Assembly: GCA_964655175.1 (NCBI GenBank)
Contig: CAZZLY010000043.1
Location: 1-21,084, forward strand
Origin: JAIOPA01 sp964655175
GTDB lineage: Bacteria; Eisenbacteria; RBG-16-71-46
Length of the DNA: 21,084 nucleotides
Direction of reading: 5' to 3'
Shown: piece by piece, positions 6,592 to 13,882 of the stretch
Layout: each line of letters opens with the position of its first letter
Position numbering within the stretch: the first letter of the stretch is position 1
The notes under the pieces: generated by a model
The model's database searches: none
What the model was told of the DNA's origin: nothing
What the model saw: only the letters and a program-made list of their open reading frames with translations
Program-made: the position numbers and the translations under genes

Positions 6592-8000
6592 GCGAGCAGC
6601 CCTTCCGCCAGAGCGTCGGCGAGTGCGTCGAGTCCACCCGGCGCGGTGAGTCGCGCGCGCGTCTCGGCCTGGGCGAGGTCGCCACACGCGATCATGATCC
6701 CGGGCGCCTGCACCCCGATCAACGGGAACGGCGGTCGCTCGCGCACGCGCGCGGGCCCGTGACCGTGTCGCTCGAGCGACTCGGCGACGGCATCGGCCAG
6801 CGCGCGGCTCTCGCCCGCGCGGTCCACCCCCGCGTCACGCCACGGCCGCACCTCGACCCCCTCGCGCCCGCGCGAGCCGGACTCGTCGGCCACGCCACTG
6901 GGCGCGCACCACAGCACCGTGCCCGCCGCGCGCGGATCGGGCCAGGTCTCGAAATGCAGCGCGAGCACCGCGTCGGCCCGCGCGCGATTGGCGAGTTCGG
7001 CGCGCTCGGCCTGCGGACGATCGACGTCGTCACTGCGCGTGAGCAGCACCTGCGCGACGCCGCGACGCTGCAGCGCGAGCACGAGTCGGCGTGCCAGTTC
7101 GAGCGCGAGATCCTTCTCGACCGCGGACTCGGCGCGCACGCCGGACTCGCCGCCGCCGTGCCCGGGGTCGAGCACGACGGTGCGCAGCGGCCGCGCCCCG
7201 CGCGCGCGTTCGGACGCGAACGCCTGCAGGCTGTCGTCGCGCGTGGCAAGCACGAGTCGCACGCGGCCGGCCGCCTCGTCACGCTCGAGCCGCCAACCGC
7301 GCGCCTCGGGAGCGATGGCGGCGGTGAACACGAGGCCGTCGCCGTGCACGCGCACGTCGAGGTCGTGCACGAGTCCGCCGTCGGGCAGCGAATCGGGCAG
7401 CGTGCCCACGAACACCCCGGGCAGACGCACCCGGAACCGCGCACGCGTGGTGCCGAGCACGCGCGCCTGCGCGACCGATGCGACCGTCCAGGTGAGCACG
7501 GTGCGCTCGTCGCCGCGTTCGATCGTGGGCGAGCCCACCTGACCGCGCGCGTCCACCGCCCACACCACCTGCGCCTCGGGGTCGTGCAACAGGCGCGGCC
7601 AATCGTCCCCCTGCGGCAGCTGCGCGATCAGGTCGAGCGGCACCTGCACCTCGCCCGCGCGCATCGTCACCGACGAGGCCAGGCGCAGCGTGCGGTCGTC
7701 CGCGAGCACGAACGGGTTGTCCACGCTGAGCGTGATCCGATGCGTGCCCACGACGAGCACCCACTTGCGCACGTCCGAGCGCCACGACTGCGAGGCCCCG
7801 AGCACGCGCGCGAGATCGTTGCCCGCGATCATGGGCACGCCGTCGATGCGGCCGACGCTCGCGTGCCGTGCTCCGAGCGCGACCGGTGCGGTCGCGACCG
7901 CGGGCGTCACCGCCGCGGCCTCGTGCGGGCCGACGACGCCGTGCGCGAGCACGAGCCCCAGCACGAGCGTCACGATGCGGCCGCTTCGACGTCGCGACAC
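6576..8000 (-). CDS. N-acetylmuramoyl-L-alanine amidase-like exported protein
   Basis: A 474-aa protein. Residues 1-30 look like a signal peptide (VSRRRSGR then a hydrophobic stretch ending HEAAA). Residues about 50-130 resemble the copper-amine-oxidase N-terminal-like domain found on wall proteins (VPMIAGNDLARVLG, WVLVVGTHRITLSVDN, VQVPLDLIAQL). Residues 155-258 look like an AMIN-type beta domain. Residues 272-472 are an Amidase_3 domain, a zinc enzyme that cuts the bond between N-acetylmuramic acid and L-alanine. Ligands visible are His281 in VVLDPGHGG, Glu295 in VEKDLALELA and His349 in VLALHFE. The late motif that normally reads VE-x-G-F, with the catalytic glutamate, here reads IMIACGD, with Ala438 in its place. 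The GTG at 8000 has GAGG 6 nt upstream and lies 8 nt behind smpB. Activity is uncertain. Confidence 0.88.
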   Translation of the reverse strand: MSRRRSGRIVTLVLGLVLAHGVVGPHEAAAVTPAVATAPVALGARHASVGRIDGVPMIAGNDLARVLGASQSWRSDVRKWVLVVGTHRITLSVDNPFVLADDRTLRLASSVTMRAGEVQVPLDLIAQLPQGDDWPRLLHDPEAQVVWAVDARGQVGSPTIERGDERTVLTWTVASVAQARVLGTTRARFRVRLPGVFVGTLPDSLPDGGLVHDLDVRVHGDGLVFTAAIAPEARGWRLERDEAAGRVRLVLATRDDSLQAFASERARGARPLRTVVLDPGHGGGESGVRAESAVEKDLALELARRLVLALQRRGVAQVLLTRSDDVDRPQAERAELANRARADAVLALHFETWPDPRAAGTVLWCAPSGVADESGSRGREGVEVRPWRDAGVDRAGESRALADAVAESLERHGHGPARVRERPPFPLIGVQAPGIMIACGDLAQAETRARLTAPGGLDALADALAEGLLAWARE

Positions 8001-8008
8001 GACCTGCC

Positions 8009-8485
8009 TCAATCGCGGCCCGCGCGACGCTTGGCGCGGTCCATCTCGCGCTTGGCCTCGCGCTCGGCGATGGCGTCGCGCTTGTCGTGCGACTTGCGCC
8101 CCTTGGCCAACCCCAACAACAGCTTGGCGCGCCCCTTGAAGAAATAGAGCTTGAGCGGGATGAGCGTGTGGCCCTTGGTGGTGATCGCCTTCTCGAGCTT
8201 GTCGAGCTCGCTGCGATGCAACAGCAGCTTGCGCTTGCGCACCGGGTCGAGGTTCCAGCGGTTGCCCTGCTCGTAGGGCGGGATGTGCAGCTGGTGCACC
8301 CACGCCTCGCCGCCCTCGATGGACGCCCACGACTCCTGGAGGCTGGCCTTGCCGTTGCGCAGGCTCTTGACCTCGGTGCCCGCCAGCACGAGACCGGCCT
8401 CGATCGTGTCGAGGATCGTGTAGTCGTGGGAGGCCTTGCGGTTCTGGGCGATGAGCCGGTCGGCGGAGGCTGAGGCGTCGGTCAT
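8009..8485 (-). CDS. smpB: SsrA-binding protein SmpB
   Basis: A 158-aa protein that binds tmRNA and places it in the empty A site of stalled ribosomes. Family motifs: LIAQNRKASHDYTILDTIEAGLVLAGTEVKSLR at 10-42, AWVHQLHIPPYEQGN, DPVRKRKLLLHRSEL, TLIPLKLYFFKGRAKLLLGLAKGRKSHDKR (the DKR stretch contacts the decoding centre), and a basic, helical tail ending RAKRRAGRD. The ATG at 8485 fits the usual family length; an in-frame GTG at 8548 would add 21 residues of low-complexity sequence. No strong ribosome-binding site precedes either. It follows tRNA-Leu by about 100 nt on the same strand and may share its promoter. Its RNA partner ssrA lies about 7 kb away in another unit. Confidence 0.96.
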   Translation of the reverse strand: MTDASASADRLIAQNRKASHDYTILDTIEAGLVLAGTEVKSLRNGKASLQESWASIEGGEAWVHQLHIPPYEQGNRWNLDPVRKRKLLLHRSELDKLEKAITTKGHTLIPLKLYFFKGRAKLLLGLAKGRKSHDKRDAIAEREAKREMDRAKRRAGRD

Positions 8486-8586
8486 GGCCGCGGACCCGGC
8501 GACCCGAGGCCAGCGCTCGTCGCGCGCGGGCGGCCGGACTGCGGCCACCCGGGGACGGGCCCACTCGGGTCGGGCATTAGAGGTGA

Positions 8587-8673
8587 TGGTGCGGAAGGGG
8601 GGATTTGAACCCCCACACCCTTGCGGGCGCTAGAACCTGAATCTAGTGCGTCTGCCAGTTCCGCCACTTCCGC
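8587..8673 (-). tRNA. tRNA-Leu(CAG)
   Basis: An 87-nt class II tRNA. The acceptor GCGGAAG pairs with CTTCCGC, followed by A and an encoded CCA (8589-8587). The anticodon stem CTAGA/TCTAG encloses TTCAGGT, giving anticodon CAG for the CTG codon, the main leucine codon here. A long variable arm (GCGCCCGCAAGGGTGT) and the T-arm GGGGGTTCAAATCCCCC are present. Confidence 0.97.
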
Positions 8674-8690
8674 ACACCGTCGGGCCGAAG

Positions 8691-8719
8691 AAACTAGGTT
8701 GTTCCGGCCTCCGCGTCAA
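8691..8719 (-). promoter_or_regulatory. Sigma70-type promoter of tRNA-Leu (and probably smpB)
   Basis: On the minus strand, TTGACG (8719-8714) and TAGTTT (8696-8691) are separated by 17 nt. The expected start lies near 8684, about 10 nt before tRNA-Leu. The -35 box and spacer match those of the tRNA-Pro promoter. No separate promoter is evident between tRNA-Leu and smpB. Confidence 0.7.
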
Positions 8720-9100
8720 TCCGGGCGGGGTCCGGGAGGCCACGAGCACGGCCCCACGCGTGGCGGCGGGGCCTCGAACGGCCCCCGCGGGCCCCGGAAT
8801 CGCCCCCCGGACGCGTCCCGGACGCCCACCCGTCCGGCCGATCGAGGGCACGCGGGCGGTCTTGCGCCCCGCGAGCGGGCGGGCGCCCGCCGCCCGGCCT
8901 CATGGACCCGTTCGGTCCGGCCCCTGGGTGGGATGGGCCGACTCGCACGTGCACACACACAATCACGCGCAGCGTGCAATCCGGCGACCCGACATCCCGC
9001 CCCGCCACCTTGGGCGACCACGACTCCCGCTGCAGTCGCGCCGTTCGGACCCGATACCAAGGGCAGACGCTGGCCTTCCCCCGGGAAACGAGCTGCACGG
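8720..9100. other. Non-coding stretch between divergent tRNA-Leu and the hydroxy-acid oxidase
   Basis: No gene is supported here: open frames exist on both strands but have no family motif or ribosome-binding site and conflict with each other. It contains a 14-bp palindrome GGCGGGCGCCCGCC (8878-8891) and a short CA run (8952-8960). It should contain the promoter of the downstream oxidase, but I find no clear -35/-10 pair. Confidence 0.6.
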
Positions 9101-10243
9101 ATGTCCCGTCCCATTCCCGTGAGCCTGCACGAATACGAGACGGCCGCACGCGAGGTGTGCACGGCCGCCGCCTGGGATTACCTCCAGGGGGGCGGCGGCG
9201 ATGAGATCACGATGCAGTGGAATCGCGAGCGCCTCAACGCGCTCCCGCTGCTGCCGCACGTGCTGCGCAACGTGAGCCACATCGACACGCACGTGTCGCT
9301 GCTGGGGCTCGACCTGCCGAGTCCGATCCTGCTGGCGCCCACCGGGTGCCACAAGCTGTTCCACCCCGAGGGCGAGGTCGCGACCGCGCGCGGTGCGGGC
9401 GAGGCGGGCACGGTGTACACCGCCAGCACGGCCTCGACGACCAAGCTCGAGGCGATCGCCGAGGCGTCGCAGGGACCGCTCTGGTTCCAGCTGCACATGC
9501 AGCGCGACCGTTCGTTCACCGTGGAACTCATGCAGCGCGCCGAATCGGCCGGGTTCCATGCGCTGGTGCTCACCGTGGACACGCCCATGTTCGGCGTGCA
9601 CGACCGCGATCAGCGTCGGCCGTTGCAGCTGCCCAAGCACCTCACGCTCGCCAACCTCGAGAACCATCCCACAGCGGAGCCCGACACGAGCCCGTTCCAC
9701 TTCTCGGGCAGCAACAACCCGTATCTCGATCCGTCGCTCGACTGGGACGTGCTCGCGTGGCTGCGCTCGCGCACGCGGCTGCCGATCATCCTCAAGGGCA
9801 TCCTGCGCGCCGACGACGCCGAGATGGCGGTGCGACGCGGTGCGGCGGCGATCGTGGTGAGCAACCACGGCGGCCGCGTGCTCGACACCGTGCCGGCCAG
9901 CATCGACGTGCTGCCGGAGGTCGTCGAGGCGGTGGACGACCGCGTGCCGGTCCTGTTCGACAGCGGCATCCGCCGCGGCGTGGACGTGGTCAAGGCGATC
10001 GCCTTGGGCGCGAGCGCGGTCATGCTGGGTCGCCCGTATTTGTGGGCCCTCGCGGTCGACGGCGCGGACGGCGTGCGCCGCGCCACGCACATGCTGCAGC
10101 ACGAGTTCGAGCTCGCGATGGCGCAGTGCGGTGCACGCAACCTGGGCGAGCTCGACGCCTCGCTCGTGCGCCGCACGTGGCCGCTGCCCATGACCACGAA
10201 CCGCGCCCTGCCCCACGAACGCACGATCCCACGTTCACTCTGA
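9101..10243 (+). CDS. FMN-dependent alpha-hydroxy-acid oxidizing enzyme (LldD/glycolate oxidase family)
   Basis: A 380-aa flavoenzyme of the family that oxidises L-2-hydroxy acids such as lactate or glycolate to 2-keto acids. Alignment by eye with spinach glycolate oxidase is collinear. It has WDYLQGGGGDE (Tyr27, equal to Tyr24), PILLAPTGCHKLFHPEGEVATARGA, WFQLHMQRDR, ALVLTVDTPMFG, LPIILKGIL (Lys232), IVVSNHGGRVLD (catalytic His256, substrate-binding Arg259), FDSGIRRG and the final FMN-phosphate motif ASAVMLGRPYLWAL. Two pocket positions differ: the tyrosine after QL is His132, and the SSWATSS tryptophan is replaced in STASTT. The substrate and the electron acceptor (oxygen or a respiratory partner) cannot be told; there is no membrane segment. 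The ATG at 9101 has only a weak ribosome-binding site. It stands alone on this strand. Confidence 0.92.
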   Translation: MSRPIPVSLHEYETAAREVCTAAAWDYLQGGGGDEITMQWNRERLNALPLLPHVLRNVSHIDTHVSLLGLDLPSPILLAPTGCHKLFHPEGEVATARGAGEAGTVYTASTASTTKLEAIAEASQGPLWFQLHMQRDRSFTVELMQRAESAGFHALVLTVDTPMFGVHDRDQRRPLQLPKHLTLANLENHPTAEPDTSPFHFSGSNNPYLDPSLDWDVLAWLRSRTRLPIILKGILRADDAEMAVRRGAAAIVVSNHGGRVLDTVPASIDVLPEVVEAVDDRVPVLFDSGIRRGVDVVKAIALGASAVMLGRPYLWALAVDGADGVRRATHMLQHEFELAMAQCGARNLGELDASLVRRTWPLPMTTNRALPHERTIPRSL

Positions 10244-10252
10244 TCGACCCGC

Positions 10253-10290
10253 CCCGGTTCGAACCCCGCGCGCGGGACGTTCGAACCGGG
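10253..10290. terminator. Hairpin between the convergent oxidase and small LTD genes
   Basis: CCCGGTTCGAAC (10253-10264) and GTTCGAACCGGG (10279-10290) are a perfect 12-bp inverted repeat around the GC palindrome CCCGCGCGCGGG. It begins 9 nt after the oxidase stop codon. There is no U-run. It probably ends the plus-strand transcript and could also act on the minus strand. Confidence 0.6.
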
Positions 10291-10427
10291 TCGGCAGGAC
10301 TCGCGCCGCGCCGCGCGCCCGTGCACACCCCGGGATCGCGGCGCGGTGTCGTGGCGCGCCCGGCCGAGGCGCCGCGTCGCGAACACGGCGGCTCGGACCG
10401 AGCGCGCACCTCACGCGGCGACGCGCG

Positions 10428-11063
10428 TCAGCGATAGTGCTGCTTCACCTGCGCCCAGCTCGTGCGCGACACGCCCACCACCCCGCACGAGTTGGCCGAT
10501 CCCGGCGTGGGCGGACAACCCGTGCCCGCGGGCAGCGTCGTACCCGTGTAGGGATTGAGCGCGTCCTCGAGCCGCCACTCGGCGCCATCGGGCGTGCGAC
10601 CGATCGCGCGATCGGTGGCGCACTCGTGCGTGCGGTACGCGTACTCGTCCACGAGCAGCGTGTCCGCGCCCACGACCTGCCACAGCAGCACGCGGTCGCC
10701 GGTGTTGCCCAGCGACAGTCCGAACACGGGATGCGCGGTCGCGCGTTCCCATGACACCGACGCGGCTCCGGTCACGAGCAGCGTGGCGCCCGGCGCCAGC
10801 GTGCCCGTGAAGCCGTAGCGCGGCACGGAATCCCCGTCCGTCATGAAGTACGACGCCAGGTCGACCGTGACCGCACCGCCGTTGACGATCTCGAACCACT
10901 CGTCGTCGCGCGAACTGAACGCACCGTTGCCGTCCCAGTCGCGCCCCGGACCGGCCAGGATCTCGGACAGGCGCACGTCGGGCGCGGCGTGCGCCGCGAC
11001 GACACCCCCCAGCAACCCCACCGCCGCCAACATCGAACACCACCACACTCGCATCACGCGCAT
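10428..11063 (-). CDS. Small secreted lamin-tail-domain (LTD) protein
   Basis: A 211-aa exported protein. Residues 1-27 are a signal peptide (MRVMRVWWC, a hydrophobic core, then VAAHA with cleavage before APDV). Residues 29 to about 140 match an LTD domain: VRLSEILAGP, EWFEIVNGGAVTVDLASYFMTD, LAPGATLLVTG and a late RVLLWQ strand. LTD folds are immunoglobulin-like modules common on bacterial surface proteins and nucleases; no catalytic motif is seen here. The sequence ends NSCGVVGVSRTSWAQVKQHYR, a short aromatic/basic tail separated from the domain by a CPPTPGSANSC segment, perhaps a sorting or anchoring signal. Four cysteines lie after the signal peptide region. The ATG at 11063 has GAGG about 8 nt upstream. 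It is separated from the aminotransferase by 265 nt with hairpins. Function unknown. Confidence 0.8.
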   Translation of the reverse strand: MRVMRVWWCSMLAAVGLLGGVVAAHAAPDVRLSEILAGPGRDWDGNGAFSSRDDEWFEIVNGGAVTVDLASYFMTDGDSVPRYGFTGTLAPGATLLVTGAASVSWERATAHPVFGLSLGNTGDRVLLWQVVGADTLLVDEYAYRTHECATDRAIGRTPDGAEWRLEDALNPYTGTTLPAGTGCPPTPGSANSCGVVGVSRTSWAQVKQHYR

Positions 11064-11258
11064 GACGCACCTCGCGGGGGCGGGATCGTCGTGGGCTCAC
11101 GACGCGGGGGCACGTCGGTGCCTGGCGCACGTTGCACGTGGCGTGCCGCCGACGCCACGCGGCGATGCGCGGGGACTTACCCGGCCCGCGCCGCGTTCAC
11201 GCGTCCCTCGCACGACTCGCCCGCACGCGATCGCGACGCGCACGGGACCGGAACGCGA

Positions 11259-11291
11259 CGACCGCGCGAACCTCGTGGGTCCGCGCGGTCG
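11259..11291 (-). terminator. Hairpin terminator behind the aminotransferase
   Basis: CGACCGCGCG (11259-11268) and CGCGCGGTCG (11282-11291) form a perfect 10-bp stem with a 13-nt loop, 38 nt past the aminotransferase stop. A shorter GCGCGC-type hairpin (about 11305-11325) lies between. Together they probably end the long minus-strand transcript. Confidence 0.55.
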
Positions 11292-11328
11292 AGCGAGGTC
11301 TGGCGACGCGCGCAGCGCGCGCGCCGGG

Positions 11329-12498
11329 TCACTTGCGCAGCGTGTCCAGGAACGCGCCGATGCGCCGGATGCCCTCGCGCAACTGCTCCTGCGAGTTGGC
11401 GTACGACAGCCGCAGGTAGCCCTCGCCGCCGTCGCCGAACGCGGTGCCCGGCAGCGTGACGACGCCGGCCTCGTCGAGCAGACGATCGGCCAACTGCGCC
11501 GAGGTCATGCCCGGCACCGCGATGTTGGGGAACGCGTAGAACGCGCCCGGCGGACGGCCGCAGCACACGCCGGGGATGGCGTTGAGCCACTCCACGACGA
11601 GATCGCGGCGCGCGCGGAACTCGTCCACCATGCTCGTCACCTCGTCCTGCGGCCCGGTGAGCGCGGCCTCGCCCGCCTTCTGCACGAACGTCGCGGTGCA
11701 CGAGTTGGAGTTGTTCATGAGCGCGGCCATGTGCTTGGCGAGCGGCTCGGGCATGATGCCGAACCCCAGACGCCAACCGGTCATGGCGTAGGTCTTCGAG
11801 AAGCCGTCCACGACCACCGTGCGCTCGGCCATGCCGGGCAGCGTGGCGATCGACGGGCTGTCGCCCTCGTACACCATGCCGGCGTAGATCTCGTCCGAGA
11901 TCACCGTGAAGTCGTGCTGCCGCGCGAGCTCGGCGATCGCCGCGAGCGTCTCGGGCGCGATGACGCCACCGGTGGGATTGTGCGGCGAGTTGAGGATCAG
12001 GATGCGCGTGCGCGACGTGATGCGCGCGCGCAGCGCGTCCAGATCCACGTCGAAGTTCTTCGCGGGCAGCAGCGGCACGGTGACGACGCGTGCGCCCATG
12101 AACTCGGCGATCGAGTTGTAGTTGGGGAACGCGGGGCTCGGGATGATCACCTCGTCGCCGGGCTCGAGCAGCGCGATCATGGCGAAGAACAGGATCGGCT
12201 TGGCGCCGGGCGTGACGACCACGTTCGCGGCCTCGCACGTGAGCCCGCGACGCGCCCGCCACGTGGCGGCGATCGTCTTGCGGAACTCGGGCAGACCCGG
12301 GGCGGGACCGTAGTGCGTGTAGCCGGCCTCGAGCGCGTCGGCGGCGGCGCGGCGGATGAACGCGGGCGTGTCGAAGTCGGGTTCGCCGATACCCAGATGG
12401 ATGATGCTGCGACCCTGGGCCTCGAGCGCCTTACCCCGCGCGAGCATGTCGAACGACGCCGCGGTCTTGAGTGAACCCATCCGCTCCGCGAACCTCAT
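11329..12498 (-). CDS. Class I/II PLP-dependent aminotransferase (aspartate aminotransferase-like)
   Basis: A 389-aa fold-type I aminotransferase, which uses pyridoxal phosphate to move amino groups between amino acids and 2-oxo acids. Motifs: IIHLGIGEPDFDTP at about 32-45, YTHYGPAPGLPEFR, VVTPGAKPILFFAM, IPSPAFPNYNS (aromatic residue over the PLP ring), ILILNSPHNPTGG (PLP-binding Asn), VISDEIYAGMVY (Asp and Tyr contacts), the Schiff-base lysine in VVDGFSKTYAMTGWRLGFG, and LRLSYANSQEQL near the end with the substrate-carboxylate arginine. It belongs to the thermophile-type (subgroup I-gamma) aspartate aminotransferases; the exact substrate is not clear. The ATG at 12498 has GGAGG 8 nt upstream. 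The start lies inside the end of the preceding barrel-like gene (68-nt overlap, different frame), and a hairpin follows the stop. Confidence 0.94.
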   Translation of the reverse strand: MRFAERMGSLKTAASFDMLARGKALEAQGRSIIHLGIGEPDFDTPAFIRRAAADALEAGYTHYGPAPGLPEFRKTIAATWRARRGLTCEAANVVVTPGAKPILFFAMIALLEPGDEVIIPSPAFPNYNSIAEFMGARVVTVPLLPAKNFDVDLDALRARITSRTRILILNSPHNPTGGVIAPETLAAIAELARQHDFTVISDEIYAGMVYEGDSPSIATLPGMAERTVVVDGFSKTYAMTGWRLGFGIMPEPLAKHMAALMNNSNSCTATFVQKAGEAALTGPQDEVTSMVDEFRARRDLVVEWLNAIPGVCCGRPPGAFYAFPNIAVPGMTSAQLADRLLDEAGVVTLPGTAFGDGGEGYLRLSYANSQEQLREGIRRIGAFLDTLRK

Positions 12499-13882
12499 GC
12501 TCGCTCCCTCCGGCGTGTCCGGCGCGTGTGCGCGCGGACCGCGACCTGCGTACCCACTCGATCGTCCACGTGGGCGGCCGTGTGCCGCCACGCGTCCCTC
12601 CCGTGACCCAGGCGAGTCCGAGACGGACCTGTCCCGAGGTCATCGGCAACGCCACTTCGATCCGCGAGCGGTATCCCCGACCGGCCAGTGCGCGCAGCAC
12701 CAGACGGTCGGCCCCGGACTCCGGCAGGTACGCCACCTCGCCCCGTCGCACGTCCCAGACCGCATGCGTCACCGCGAGGCGGCCGGACCGCGGCAGGTCG
12801 TGCTCCAGACGCGCCACCAGCGCGCGCCGCACGGCGTCGCGGGCGAACGCCCGCGTGCCCCAGAGTTCGTGACGCAGCGTGAGCCGCGCCCCGGGTGCGC
12901 CGCCGCGCCACTCGACCCACAACCCCTGCCGGGCACCCGTGGGACGCGCGCGTGACGACGGATCGCGGCGGGCTCCGTGCTGCTGCTCGAGACCGCACGC
13001 GACCTCGGCATGGTGTCGCAACGGACAGGTCACTTCAAGCGCACCACGGCCGGCCGTTCGCCCACCGGGCCATCGCCACACCGACGCGAGTCCCGCGACC
13101 CGACCCGCGGACGGTCCCGCCCCCAGCGACACGGTCACGGCCTGCGACGGCCCCGAGCGGGCGGGGTCGGCGAGCGGCCGCCACGTCCGCGAACCGCCGC
13201 GCAGTCGCAACGATGCGTCCACCCCGCCCAGTCGCTGCGCCAACAACGCCTCGGCCCGCCAGCGTCCCGCGCGGTCGCACGCCCACTCCCACTCACGGTC
13301 GGCGGCGGCGAACGCGAGCGCCCCCTGCACCGCATGCTCCGAGGCGAGAACGCCGAACGACCAGCGGTCGCGCCGCATGCGCGCACCGAGACACACGGCC
13401 GCCCCGAACCGCCCCGTCAGCAGCTCACCGCGCGCGAAGCGATACGCGACGCCGTCGCCGGCGCGCCCGCGGAACGCGGCGCGCTCGCCGCGATCGGTCG
13501 CGGTGCGACGCCACGGTTCGTCGGCACCGCCCAACAACAGCCCACGCCCCCAACGCGGCGCGAGTCGTCCGAACGACCACGCACCGCCCAGCCCGTCGGC
13601 GGTCACGGCACCGCCCGCGAGCGCATCGGCCCCGTCGCGCCACGAGCCCTGCGCCCCGTCGCCCCGGAAGCGCACGCGCTGCAGACGTCGCGCCTCGCGT
13701 GCGCCCTCGCGCGCGGCCCCGACCGACCACTCCAGTTCGTCGTGTGCGAGCGTGTCGGCCGCCTCGTACACGTAGTCGCCGTCCACCGCCTCGGGCGGCG
13801 GCTCGGGGGTCTGCGCCCATGCGCCGAACGCGAGCACGTGCATCACGAGCAGAACCCCAGCAGCCTGGCGCACGCGTGTCAT
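12431..13882 (-). CDS. Probable outer-membrane beta-barrel protein, family not recognised
   Basis: A 483-aa exported protein. Residues 1-23 are a signal peptide (MTRVRQAAGVLLVMHVLAFG, cleavage after AWA). The mature part starts QTPEPPPEAVDGDYVYEA and then alternates short amphipathic strands with glycine-rich turns: WSFGRLAPRWGRGLLLGG at 102-119, YRFARGELLTGRFGAAVCLG, WSFGVLASEHAV and ARLTLRHELWG. This is what an outer-membrane barrel looks like. The WGRGLLLG stretch recalls barrels from FCB-group bacteria, but I cannot name the family. Strand-like sequence ends near PPTWTIEWVRR; the last 40 or so residues are low-complexity and overlap the aminotransferase start, so the true C-terminus deserves a check. 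The ATG at 13882 overlaps the stop of the gene before it (ATGA), implying co-translation with it. Confidence 0.7.
   Translation of the reverse strand: MTRVRQAAGVLLVMHVLAFGAWAQTPEPPPEAVDGDYVYEAADTLAHDELEWSVGAAREGAREARRLQRVRFRGDGAQGSWRDGADALAGGAVTADGLGGAWSFGRLAPRWGRGLLLGGADEPWRRTATDRGERAAFRGRAGDGVAYRFARGELLTGRFGAAVCLGARMRRDRWSFGVLASEHAVQGALAFAAADREWEWACDRAGRWRAEALLAQRLGGVDASLRLRGGSRTWRPLADPARSGPSQAVTVSLGAGPSAGRVAGLASVWRWPGGRTAGRGALEVTCPLRHHAEVACGLEQQHGARRDPSSRARPTGARQGLWVEWRGGAPGARLTLRHELWGTRAFARDAVRRALVARLEHDLPRSGRLAVTHAVWDVRRGEVAYLPESGADRLVLRALAGRGYRSRIEVALPMTSGQVRLGLAWVTGGTRGGTRPPTWTIEWVRRSRSARTRAGHAGGSEHEVRGADGFTQDRGVVRHARAG

Noticed and set aside
8720..9100. Small genes in the gap before the hydroxy-acid oxidase
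   Set aside because: Frames on both strands lack a ribosome-binding site, motif or supporting neighbour, and several overlap each other.
10843..12474. A 543-codon plus-strand open frame opposite the aminotransferase
   Set aside because: The minus-strand aminotransferase is complete with its PLP lysine motif. The plus frame is a composition shadow.
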